A stretch of DNA of 33,760 bases, from NCBI RefSeq assembly GCF_001707885.1, contig NZ_MASS01000048.1, positions 1 through 33,760 of the forward strand. The letters run 5' to 3'. The stretch's first letter is position 1. Every line of letters begins with the position of its first letter. The notes under the pieces were generated by a model. That model made no database searches, was not told the origin of the DNA, and saw only the letters and a program-made list of their open reading frames with translations. A program made the position numbers and the translations under genes. Origin of the DNA: Desulfosporosinus cupriresistens (GTDB taxonomy: Bacteria > Bacillota > Desulfitobacteriia > Desulfitobacteriales > Desulfitobacteriaceae). This document shows, in pieces, positions 15,170-23,535 of this stretch.

Positions 15170-17122
15170 TTATTTAGAATCTGAAATCACGTCCAATTTA
15201 TCTGTGGGTACTTCCTTCGGTACGGGATGATATGGAACACTCGTAACTAGGATACTTTTACGGAATAGTAACATTAACTTCATCAACTGACCTGTCTGAT
15301 TGTGAAGGATGTTCTGCCACATTTTTTCTGGAACATATTCAGCAATCGCTACAGTGATTGTTTCAAAATTCCCTTTCTTCTCGACTTTATCAATATATTT
15401 CAAGAAATCGTGAACGGTAGCACGATAAGGAGACTCAACAATTTCCAAAGGTATTTCTATGTGATGCTTTGCCCAGTGTTTTAGCAACTTTGCGGTTCGA
15501 TTAGGATCTGAGGCAATATGAACCGCTGTAACTTGAGGAGTTAAGGCATAGGCATATCTGAGGGTTTCCAAAACAATCAAGTTTAGGTCGTAAACTGGAA
15601 CAATAATTTTATTCTTATAGTCTGACAGTTCAACGTGTACCCTCCGCCGTTTTAATTTAGCCACATGATTATGGAAATCTTCTATGGCTTTAGGAGTGAC
15701 ATCTAAGTCCCTAATTTCACACGAATAAATACTGCGTATGCCGCGGAACATGTAAACCAGCAAAGGCATGATCACCATAATTATCCAGGCCCCTTGGGTG
15801 AACTTGGTTATAATAAAGATTAATAAAACCAGGAATGAAACGATGCCTCCGAAGCTAAATATTGCTAGATCAGACTGCCACTTATCTCCCTTTTCTTGCC
15901 AGGTATGTTTAGCAAGGCCCAAACCCGTCAAGGTAAAAGAAATAAACACACCTATTGCGTAGAGCGGAAGCATCGTATGGGTATCACCATGGAACACAAT
16001 AATGAGCAGACTGGAAACTAAGAACAAGGTCCATATTCCGGCACTATAAACCAAGCGATCCCCTAAATTTTTAAAATACCTAGGCGCATATCCGTCTCGA
16101 GCCATTAAACTTAATAAAATCGGTAGACCAGCATAAGGTGTACTTGAGGCAATGACTAGAATAGCTGCGGCTGTCCCCATCAAGACAAAATAGGGAATAG
16201 TTTTTCCAAAGATAATTAAGCCCAACTGATTTAGAACGGTATTCCCTTCAGCAGGGACCAGGTGATAGGCGCCAGCTAAGTATGTTAACATAATTAATCC
16301 AAGAGAAACAATAATCGCTAGAATTAATAGCGTGTGTATGGCACGCTTCTGAGCTGGATTTTTAAAAGCAGTAACCCCATTGCTCACTGCTTCAAACCCT
16401 GTTAAAGCCGTTGTACCGCCGGCGAACGCTCGCGCTAAGATAAACCAAGTCATCCCACTTGCTGAGGAAGTTGCAAGGTGCCCGGTAGCTACAGACACTG
16501 GTGTTACACCATGAAGTAAAATCTCAACTAAGCCAGTTCCAATTAAAAGTGCTAAGGTCGAAATATATAGGTAAACAGGCAAGGAGAATAAACGAGCCGA
16601 CTCCTTTAAGCCTCTTAAGTTAACCCAAGCCATAAACATAATGACTAAACAGTCTGCTAAAACTTTGTGTTCCGTTGGAGCTAACCATGGAAAAATCCCT
16701 GTCAAGTTCTCTATTGCTGAGCTAACACTAACGGCTACTGTCAAAATGTAATCGAGCGTTAAACTTGCCCCCGCAATAAGTCCGTAGTTCTCGCCTAGAT
16801 AAGCTCTAGCGATAGTATAAGACCCTCCGCCTTCAGGGTATTTCTGAATTGCTTTACGATAAACAAGGAAAATACTAATCACCAGTAGCACGATGGCAAC
16901 CGAGACTTTCAGAACATACGCATAACCTAAAGATCCCGCCAGAAGGAGGACGTAAAGAATCTCGTCCGGTGCATATCCTTCAGAAGAAATAATGTCTGAA
17001 CCAAAAACTGGTACCCCTCCGCTAACCCCGACTTTTGACTCCTCAGCATTTTGTGTCGCCAGTGGATGGCCAAAAATTAAAGTACGGAGTTTTAGCGATA
17101 AGAGTCTATTGTTGTTTGCCAT
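15170..17122 (-). CDS. KimA-like potassium importer (APC superfamily)
   Basis: This 650-residue membrane protein has about 12 helices and a cytoplasmic C-terminal domain of roughly 170 residues. It would usually be labelled an amino-acid permease, but the motifs match the Bacillus KimA (YdaO) H+/K+ symporter: SDIISSEGYAPDEIL (D43, Y50), YPEGGGSYTIAR, LTLDYILTVAVSVS (D124), NLRGLKESA, ALTGFEAVSNGV and PLYAIGVFISFTL. The acidic and tyrosine residues corresponding to KimA potassium-site residues are kept. The C-terminal region (KIIVPVYDLNLIVLETLRYA, HILHNQTG-like end) matches the KimA USP-like dimerisation domain. KimA is inhibited by c-di-AMP in Bacillus. No ydaO riboswitch was recognised upstream. 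The ribosome binding site is weak (AAGGAG about 20 nt before ATG), so the start could be slightly off. Confidence 0.85.
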   Translation of the reverse strand: MANNNRLLSLKLRTLIFGHPLATQNAEESKVGVSGGVPVFGSDIISSEGYAPDEILYVLLLAGSLGYAYVLKVSVAIVLLVISIFLVYRKAIQKYPEGGGSYTIARAYLGENYGLIAGASLTLDYILTVAVSVSSAIENLTGIFPWLAPTEHKVLADCLVIMFMAWVNLRGLKESARLFSLPVYLYISTLALLIGTGLVEILLHGVTPVSVATGHLATSSASGMTWFILARAFAGGTTALTGFEAVSNGVTAFKNPAQKRAIHTLLILAIIVSLGLIMLTYLAGAYHLVPAEGNTVLNQLGLIIFGKTIPYFVLMGTAAAILVIASSTPYAGLPILLSLMARDGYAPRYFKNLGDRLVYSAGIWTLFLVSSLLIIVFHGDTHTMLPLYAIGVFISFTLTGLGLAKHTWQEKGDKWQSDLAIFSFGGIVSFLVLLIFIITKFTQGAWIIMVIMPLLVYMFRGIRSIYSCEIRDLDVTPKAIEDFHNHVAKLKRRRVHVELSDYKNKIIVPVYDLNLIVLETLRYAYALTPQVTAVHIASDPNRTAKLLKHWAKHHIEIPLEIVESPYRATVHDFLKYIDKVEKKGNFETITVAIAEYVPEKMWQNILHNQTGQLMKLMLLFRKSILVTSVPYHPVPKEVPTDKLDVISDSK

Positions 17123-17452
17123 CGGAAATAGATGCCTTCTTTCTCCTTATTAATGTCCCATACTCATGTTTCCTCTTCTTTAGATAATAACATAGTGAAT
17201 TCTACTCCTCTTTTCAGTCAATGTCTACAGGTTTTTTCATGCCATAATCTCTATTGATTATTGTAAAAAAGCTGCACTTAAACCTGCGAAACTCCTTATT
17301 CTTCAAGGTACACCACCACCGTAAAGAGTATAAAGAAAACATAACGATTCTTCACGCATTCAAAATGGACTAACGACTGTCAACTATGATATTCTTAATA
17401 GATTTCCTTAAACTACTCATTATAGAATAATGCCGCTAAAGGAGTACTTTAC
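17123..17452. other. Divergent intergenic region, possible structured leader
   Basis: This region separates the KimA-like gene (-) from the SNF2 gene (+). 17228-17234 (CAGGTTT) pairs with 17280-17286 (AAACCTG), and inside it 17244-17249 pairs with 17256-17261 (ATAATC/GATTAT), a possible small fold in the leader of the KimA-like gene. No consensus promoter stood out on either strand and no known riboswitch was recognised. Confidence 0.3.
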
Positions 17453-20400
17453 ATGTCTCGCTTTAACATTTCCGAACAACAGATTCTTGATCTGGCTGAT
17501 AATGATCGAGTATATAAAAAAGGCGTTTCTTATTTTATGGCCAGTAGAGTAAGTAATTTTACCTTCACTCCTGATAAAGGCTTAGTTAATGCTTCAGTAG
17601 TGGGTGGTTTGCGATATACCGTCCAGATAGCTTTTGAGAGAGATAGCGCCATACGATCTTACCGCTGCACTTGCCCGGCCTTTACCGACTATCCCGGAGC
17701 CTGTAAGCATGTCATTGCCGTATTAAAGGCCGCCCAACAAAAATTGCCCACAGCCTGGAGAGATCCCGTGATTCAGAACCGAGTTGTTGAAGATCTTCTT
17801 GAAATATTGGCTAACCATCGTCCGGAGATCACTCAAGAAGAACTAACTTTGAACGTGGAACTTCAAATCATGGCAGGAAACCGACCATCCGCTTATTTGC
17901 ACCTCAAGCTGGGCCTGCAACGCCTTTATGTGGTTAAGGACATTGGACGCTTTCTCAACTCGATAAAAACGGGGCGTTCACTTGAGTTCGGCAAACAATT
18001 TACCCTTGAACCAACTCGGCAGACCTTTAAAGAAGAAGATCGTGCCATGATCGCCATGTTATTGGAGATGTTTGAACAGCATACGGCCTTAAATGAAATG
18101 CAAGGTCCTTATTATAGTACTACCCTACTAAGTCAAAAGTCTTTGCATTTAACGGGGTATTACCTTACAAAGTTTTTAGACGCCTTAGGCGATAAAGTAT
18201 TCCTGTGGGCAATCGGCTCCGCGCCCCTTAATCCCTCTCCTATTATCCGTCAAGGGTTGCCGATAGGATTTTCCCTTCAGACTCAAGGTCAGGATTTAGC
18301 TTTTTCCTTAGGAACCGAGGAAGTTCCCATCCAGCTCACTCCCGATGGTAACTACTACTTTTACCAACAGAACATTTATCAGGCTTCCCCTAGCCAAAAA
18401 GATCTACTCCCACCCATTCTCAGCGCACTCCGCAAAGGATCGATGACCAGTCTTGTCATTCCATCTGCCCAAAAGGAGTTTTTCGCCTCTGAGGCTCTAC
18501 CCTTGATCGGGAAACTAGGTCAGGTGTCTATTGACCCCACTCTTGAAGATAAATTTTGCCAGGCAAATTTGCAGGCTAAAATCTATTTTGATCGTGCTTC
18601 CGATCTGGGTATCAACGCCCGCTTAGAATTTTGCTATGGCGATACCGTCATTAATCCGTTTGCCTCTACTAGAGAAAATGGCAATGATCTAGCCAACGAT
18701 TTGATCCTCATCCGGGCTGTAGATCAAGAACGAAAAATCCTTAACATTCTTGAACAAGCTGATTTTATTGTATCCAAGGGAAAAATAAACCTTGAAGATG
18801 ATGAACAAATTTTTGAGTTCACAGTGAACTGGCTTCCCCAACTTCGAGATCTCGCAGAACTATATTATTCCGATCAATTTAAACTCAAAATTCGAACCTC
18901 AACCACATTCTCCGGGCAGGTTCGCCTAGACGAGACTTTGGACATCTTAGAAATATCATTCCATTATAATGATATTGAACCAGATGAATTGGCAGATATT
19001 TTCCATTCCCTCCATTTGAAGAAAAAATACCACCGCCTCCGGGACGGTTCTTTCCTCGATTTGAACCAGCCCGAGTTGACATCGGTCGCCCAACTCCTGG
19101 ATAACTTAGATCTGGGTGCTGATGATCTAAACAAGAAACTCCTCAATCTCCCTAAATACAGAGCTATGTATATTGACAGTTTTTTGCGTCAGGCTAACCT
19201 GCCTGGGATACAGCGCAATAAAGCGTTTAAGCAATTAGTTCAAAGCATCTTGGAACCTCAAGATGGGGAGTTTGAAATCCCGGCCGAATTGCAGAATGTA
19301 TTGAGAGATTACCAGAAAACCGGCTTCAAATGGTTAAAAACTTTAGCCTCATTTGGCCTGGGTGGCATCCTGGCCGATGATATGGGATTAGGCAAAACGT
19401 TGCAGATCCTGTCCTTCATTTTATCAGAAAAGTCAGCATCTCTCGGCCCCGCGTTGGTCATCGCCCCCACGTCATTAATTTATAACTGGCAGGAAGAAGC
19501 TAAGAAATTCATCCCTGCCTTGCAAGTGCTAGTCGTAGAAGGTACGCCTCAGGAAAGAGAGATACAATTAACGGGTATCGAGGAACAGTGGGACCTAGTC
19601 GTTACATCCTACCCTATACTGCGGCGAGACATCGATAAATTTGCTAAGTTTGAGTTTTCCTACTGTTTCTTAGATGAGGCCCAACACACCAAAAATCCAC
19701 AAACTCTGAACGCTAAATCTGTCCAACGAATCCAGGCCAAAGGTTATTTTGCCCTGACGGGGACACCGATCGAAAACTCGCTTTCCGAACTCTGGTCCCT
19801 CTTTAACTTCATCATGCCTGGCTATCTTCTTTCCCACCAAGAGTTCCGCAAGAAATACGAAATACCAATTATCAAAAACGAAGACTCCAATTCATTGACT
19901 GAATTAAGTCGCCATGCCAACCCTTTCATTCTTAGGCGATTGAAAAAAGATGTCCTGAAGGAATTGCCAGATAAGATCGAGACACAACTAAACGCTCCTC
20001 TAACGGAAGAACAGAAAAAATTATACTTGGCCTATTTACAAGAGGCGAAAGGCCAAATAGCCCAGGAAATAGCCGCTGTTGGCTTTAACCGAAGCCACAT
20101 GAAAATTCTTGCTGCCTTAACCCGGCTTAGACAGATTTGTTGTCATCCTGCCATGTTTATAGAAAATTACACTGGGGAAAGCGGGAAAATGCTGCTTTTA
20201 CAGGAAATCCTCTCAGACGCCTTGGACAGTGGCCATCGGATCCTTATATTCTCCCAATTCACGACAATGCTGGATATCATCCAAAGCGATCTAACTTCAG
20301 AAGGTATTGAGCATTTCTATCTTTCCGGTTCGACCAAAGCGACGGAACGTTTGGAGATGGCTAATTCCTTTAATGCAGGAATTGGCCAGGTCTTCTTGAT

Positions 20401-20695
20401 CTCTTTAAAGGCTGGTGGCACTGGATTAAATCTGACTGGCGCCGACATGGTCATCCACTACGACCCATGGTGGAACCCGGCTGTGGAAGACCAAGCTACG
20501 GATCGGGCTCATCGCATAGGCCAAAAAAAGGCGGTGCAGGTCATCAAACTTATTTCTCAGGGAACGGTCGAAGAAAAAATTAACATTTTGCAAAATAAGA
20601 AGAAAGTGCTAATTGATTCGGTTATCCAACCAGGCGAAACGATGCTTTCTAAATTAACCGAAAAAGAATTAAGAGAACTTTTTGATTTGACTTAG
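17453..20695 (+). CDS. SWIM zinc-finger SNF2 helicase
   Basis: This 1080-residue protein is a Snf2-family DNA translocase of the bacterial HepA/RapA-like class. Near the N-terminus is a SWIM zinc finger, C72-x-C74-x9-C84-x-H86 (YRCTCPAFTDYPGACKHVIA). About 500 residues without motifs I recognise follow. The C-terminal helicase core contains LADDMGLGKTLQ (Walker A, about 640), DEAQ (Walker B, about 739), ALTGTPIENSLSELWSLFNF, RILIFSQFTTMLDII, SLKAGGTGLNLTGADMV and the last motif WNPAVEDQATDRAHRIGQ. These proteins remodel nucleoprotein or recycle RNA polymerase; the specific role is unknown. The start has AAAGGAG 9 nt upstream. It stands alone, with no nuclease, methylase or other defence-type partner next to it, so a defence role is not indicated. 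Confidence 0.93.
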   Translation: MSRFNISEQQILDLADNDRVYKKGVSYFMASRVSNFTFTPDKGLVNASVVGGLRYTVQIAFERDSAIRSYRCTCPAFTDYPGACKHVIAVLKAAQQKLPTAWRDPVIQNRVVEDLLEILANHRPEITQEELTLNVELQIMAGNRPSAYLHLKLGLQRLYVVKDIGRFLNSIKTGRSLEFGKQFTLEPTRQTFKEEDRAMIAMLLEMFEQHTALNEMQGPYYSTTLLSQKSLHLTGYYLTKFLDALGDKVFLWAIGSAPLNPSPIIRQGLPIGFSLQTQGQDLAFSLGTEEVPIQLTPDGNYYFYQQNIYQASPSQKDLLPPILSALRKGSMTSLVIPSAQKEFFASEALPLIGKLGQVSIDPTLEDKFCQANLQAKIYFDRASDLGINARLEFCYGDTVINPFASTRENGNDLANDLILIRAVDQERKILNILEQADFIVSKGKINLEDDEQIFEFTVNWLPQLRDLAELYYSDQFKLKIRTSTTFSGQVRLDETLDILEISFHYNDIEPDELADIFHSLHLKKKYHRLRDGSFLDLNQPELTSVAQLLDNLDLGADDLNKKLLNLPKYRAMYIDSFLRQANLPGIQRNKAFKQLVQSILEPQDGEFEIPAELQNVLRDYQKTGFKWLKTLASFGLGGILADDMGLGKTLQILSFILSEKSASLGPALVIAPTSLIYNWQEEAKKFIPALQVLVVEGTPQEREIQLTGIEEQWDLVVTSYPILRRDIDKFAKFEFSYCFLDEAQHTKNPQTLNAKSVQRIQAKGYFALTGTPIENSLSELWSLFNFIMPGYLLSHQEFRKKYEIPIIKNEDSNSLTELSRHANPFILRRLKKDVLKELPDKIETQLNAPLTEEQKKLYLAYLQEAKGQIAQEIAAVGFNRSHMKILAALTRLRQICCHPAMFIENYTGESGKMLLLQEILSDALDSGHRILIFSQFTTMLDIIQSDLTSEGIEHFYLSGSTKATERLEMANSFNAGIGQVFLISLKAGGTGLNLTGADMVIHYDPWWNPAVEDQATDRAHRIGQKKAVQVIKLISQGTVEEKINILQNKKKVLIDSVIQPGETMLSKLTEKELRELFDLT

Positions 20696-20731
20696 TTATT
20701 AATAATCAAATTGGGTATTACTATAAATAAA

Positions 20732-20892
20732 GGGGCTGTGCTAAAACTGTTACTATATTTTTCACACCCCCACTTTTGCTTCTATATCATCAAAACACAA
20801 GCGTCCTCACTCCACTTTAATAGTGAAATGAGGACGCTTATTGATTGTTGTAACCACTTGAAATTTTGGAGACTGAGTTTTCACGCATCCCC
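20732..20892. repeat. MITE-like repeat, copy 1
   Basis: This ~161-bp element is nearly identical to 21590-21755 in the same orientation. Its ends form an imperfect 17-bp terminal inverted repeat (GGGGCTGTGCTAAAACT versus the reverse complement GGGGATGCGTGAAAACT). The centre is a hairpin, AAGCGTCCTCA (20799-20809) with TGAGGACGCTT (20829-20839), plus an inner CACT/AGTG. No transposase is encoded. It starts about 35 nt after the SNF2 stop and could also terminate that transcript. Confidence 0.75.
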
Positions 20893-20956
20893 TAATTAAT
20901 TAAAAAATGCGAACTACTTATCTAGACTAGGGAAGCCTACTAAATAAGTTAGTCAT

Positions 20957-20972
20957 GAAACGTTAACGTTTC
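20957..20972. repeat. 16-bp perfect palindrome at the stop of the Gln-rich gene
   Basis: GAAACGTTAACGTTTC abuts the stop codon of the glutamine-rich gene, and GAAACGTT recurs at 20978-20985. No T-run follows, so it is not a convincing terminator; it could be a protein-binding site. Confidence 0.45.
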
Positions 20973-21491
20973 TTACTGAAACGTTGGTTGGCTCCAACCA
21001 GCATTTTGTTGGCCACCCATTCCTTGCTGTTGCATCTTCATTTGTTCTTGTTGACTCATATTTTGAAGCTGCTGTTGTGCTTGTTCGATAAAATTATTCA
21101 TCTGATTAAGAACCTGAGTAGATTGTATATATTGATCAGCTTGGGTTAATGCCTGGATACCTTGTTGGATGCTCTGCTGCAATTGTGTAAATGTCTGTTG
21201 TTGCTGCTGTTGCGATTGGGTCTTGAATTGTGTCATGTGTTGAACTAATTGATTTAATTGTTGTTGCCCTTGAGCTTGAGCTGTTGGTTGATTCTGAGAA
21301 GGCGGTTGTGTTTGCGAAGCTGAAGACTGTTGAGTTTGGTTCTTTAAGCCGGTAAAAGCTTGCTCCATCTGATAAAATTTATCTTTTAGTTGTGATAATT
21401 CAGTTGCTACCTCCATATCGATTCCAACATCTTGGCTTGCAATTGCTTTGATTTCCTTAATACCCATTTCCATCTTATCTTTGTTACTCAT
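20973..21491 (-). CDS. Glutamine-rich low-complexity protein (172 aa)
   Basis: I do not recognise a named family. The N-terminal 45 residues look folded (KMEMGIKEIKAIASQDVGID, then ATELSQLKDKFYQMEQAF). The rest is low complexity, with about 52 glutamines in 172 residues by hand count, including a run of six, and no Cys. The Q-rich part reads as two amphipathic helical stretches (LNQLVQHMTQFKTQ; QADQYIQSTQVLNQMNNFIEQ) and ends in GMGGQQNAGWSQPTFQ. No signal peptide is present. A strong GAGGAGG site precedes the ATG, supporting expression. Q-rich soluble proteins of this size occur among spore coat-associated proteins of Firmicutes, so a spore structural role is one possibility (inference). The gene is bracketed by two copies of a MITE-like repeat. 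Confidence 0.8.
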   Translation of the reverse strand: MSNKDKMEMGIKEIKAIASQDVGIDMEVATELSQLKDKFYQMEQAFTGLKNQTQQSSASQTQPPSQNQPTAQAQGQQQLNQLVQHMTQFKTQSQQQQQQTFTQLQQSIQQGIQALTQADQYIQSTQVLNQMNNFIEQAQQQLQNMSQQEQMKMQQQGMGGQQNAGWSQPTFQ

Positions 21492-21589
21492 TTAAGAACC
21501 TCCTCAAATTTTTTACCTCTACTAGTATGTCTAGATTACAAAAATAAATGTTTGGATATTTATTGTAAAAACCGAACGTAGAAAGGAGT

Positions 21590-21755
21590 GAGGCTGTGCT
21601 AAAACTTGTTACTATATTTTTCACATCCCCACTTTTGCTTCTATATCATCAAAACACAAGCGTCCCCACTCCACTTTAATAGTAAAATGAGGACGCTTAT
21701 TGATTGTTGTAACCACTTGAAATTTTGGAGACTGAGTTTTCACACTATCTCCCTC
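21590..21755. repeat. MITE-like repeat, copy 2
   Basis: This direct copy of 20732-20892 matches from GGCTGTGCTAAAACT to GAGACTGAGTTTTCAC with only a handful of differences: a one-base insertion near 21606 and a few substitutions. Two of these, in the hairpin AAGCGTCCCCA (21658-21668) / TGAGGACGCTT (21688-21698), weaken the stem relative to copy 1. The right end is more diverged. It lies about 100 nt upstream of the Gln-rich gene. The rest of 21492-21867 shows nothing else identifiable. Confidence 0.75.
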
Positions 21756-21867
21756 AAAAGTTTTACGGTATGTATCCATTAATATTTCCTTGCCGGAAGA
21801 AATATTAGCTAATTCAATTCATTACACTAGCTTAACAGAGTATGATTAGCTTGAAGATGGATTTTTG

Positions 21868-23367
21868 CTACTCAAATTGCAGTGTTTTACCAAACACTTT
21901 TGTAAAGTAGGCCCCACGGCTCTCAACCTCTTTTTGTTCGGTCTCGGTTGTGCCCTTTGAAAATAAACGTAAAAACAGCTGATCTGACTTTAACTTGCAT
22001 TCAACCTTTGTAATATTTCCATTCCTTTTTCTATCAAAGCATTCAGCTAATCTCAAAATAATTCCTAATCTTTGAATTACATATTTATCTTCCTCAGTTA
22101 ATAACGTTACGTATGGGGAATTATCAATATCAAAGTTTTCCTTTACGCTGAGCATCATAGTATAGGCTGCCATAATTAATTCTTTATGAGATAAGCCATT
22201 TATCGGGAAATTCGTTAACATATAAAAGTTATGCTTGTGATAATTATAAAAGTTAATTGTTTTACCGCAATCATTTAACATTGCTGCAGTTTTTAATATC
22301 TTGCAAGAATTTCCATTGATCTTGTGTAGAGGTTTTAACTGGGTATATAAACTCTCAGCTAGCTCCCATACATGATGAGCGTGGTCCTTATCTATATTTA
22401 GTGTTTTAATAATATTATTTAGAGAAACCTCTAACACATCTTTAATCACTTTTTCTCCACGCAGGATTTCGTAGATCAAGCCTTCTCGGAGTCCGCCACC
22501 ACTTACAATCAAGCGCGGGTTATCACAGAATTTCATCAAGGCTGCAGCCACTGAGAAAGCCCCGATAAAGATATCACTTCTTTCTTTGGAAAGACCTTTC
22601 ACTTTTCTTCTTTGTTCAGAATTTTTATATTTTATGGAATCATAAATATTTAAGACTTCGGAAGAATCCATTTGGTAATTATGAGAACGGTCTATGGGAT
22701 AATTAATCGTTTTCCTGGAAATTTTTCCGATATTCCGGATTGTTCCACCGACGCCTATAAGTGGTAGATTCTTAACCTCCTCAAGCCAGGTTACTTTCTT
22801 AAACTGAACCATTAGATATTTATTTAAATCTTTCTCTGTATTACTATCCATTTTTTCCGCGAGATTAAATTGATCAGAAATATTTAGAGCTCCAAAGGGA
22901 AGGCTGATTGCTTCCTTTTTAGTCTTGTCTTTTACCCATATAAGTTCCGTACTAGATCCACCAATATCCATAATTAAACCATTCGAAAAATCCAGGCTAT
23001 TAATTACGCCAAAATAATCATAATATGCTTCTTCCGCCCCAGTTAAAACACGTATTTCCATATTTAAGGTTGATTTAACGATGTGGAGAAACTCCTTTTG
23101 ATTGCTCGCCCGCCTAACAGCCTCTGTGGCTACGGGGAATATATTGCATGCTCCTAAGCCTTCGCATAACGATTTAAAACTTGCCAGTGTGCTAATTGCC
23201 TTTTCCATCCTCTGCGGATTGAGTTTTCCATCTATCGTCATATCCATTCCAAGTCTGACTGTTTCCTTAACCTCATCTATAATTCGAAAATAGTTTTTTT
23301 TACCGATTTCTATGAGAACTAATCGCATTGAATTAGACCCGATATCTATTACGCCAACATGCTTCAT
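21868..23367 (-). CDS. ppx: Ppx/GppA family phosphatase (exopolyphosphatase)
   Basis: This 499-residue protein of the ASKHA fold cleaves terminal phosphates from polyphosphate or (p)ppGpp-type pentaphosphate. Phosphate-loop and catalytic motifs are intact: VIDIGSNSMRLV (6-17), PVATEAVRRASN (about 78-89), LTGAEEAYYDYFG (E112/E113) and MDIGGSSTELIW (133-144), followed by GVGGTIRNI. The C-terminal part is the HD-like domain of long Ppx proteins, but its HD motif reads LNDCG (N365-D366), so the metal-binding histidine is lost. It is divergent from the polyphosphate kinase operon across a 168-nt A/T-rich region, so the two may share regulation. Choice between Ppx and GppA activity is not possible by eye, but the setting favours polyphosphate. 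Confidence 0.9.
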   Translation of the reverse strand: MKHVGVIDIGSNSMRLVLIEIGKKNYFRIIDEVKETVRLGMDMTIDGKLNPQRMEKAISTLASFKSLCEGLGACNIFPVATEAVRRASNQKEFLHIVKSTLNMEIRVLTGAEEAYYDYFGVINSLDFSNGLIMDIGGSSTELIWVKDKTKKEAISLPFGALNISDQFNLAEKMDSNTEKDLNKYLMVQFKKVTWLEEVKNLPLIGVGGTIRNIGKISRKTINYPIDRSHNYQMDSSEVLNIYDSIKYKNSEQRRKVKGLSKERSDIFIGAFSVAAALMKFCDNPRLIVSGGGLREGLIYEILRGEKVIKDVLEVSLNNIIKTLNIDKDHAHHVWELAESLYTQLKPLHKINGNSCKILKTAAMLNDCGKTINFYNYHKHNFYMLTNFPINGLSHKELIMAAYTMMLSVKENFDIDNSPYVTLLTEEDKYVIQRLGIILRLAECFDRKRNGNITKVECKLKSDQLFLRLFSKGTTETEQKEVESRGAYFTKVFGKTLQFE

Positions 23368-23535
23368 TTTATTTCTCCCTAAGATGTAATATAATAAGCT
23401 AAATTATTTTCATGATATATGTATTTCAATTTAGTTTCAAGGTTGTTTTAAATTTTATCATTCAATATAGAGTAATTGATATCTTGTACGATAATCAGAC
23501 TATTACACATTAATGTTATCTAAGGAGCCAAAAAA
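23368..23535. promoter_or_regulatory. Divergent promoter region of the polyphosphate island
   Basis: This 168-nt A/T-rich spacer lies between the ppx start (-) and the Ppx-like start (+). It must hold promoters for both directions, but no consensus -35/-10 pair or Pho-box repeat was identified with confidence. Confidence 0.4.

Noticed and set aside
17123..17452. c-di-AMP (ydaO) riboswitch ahead of the KimA-like gene
   Set aside because: Looked for because Bacillus kimA has one; only a small local fold was seen and no recognisable motif core.
20732..21755. CRISPR array or composite transposon
   Set aside because: Only two long repeats, no short regular spacers, and no transposase between or beside them.
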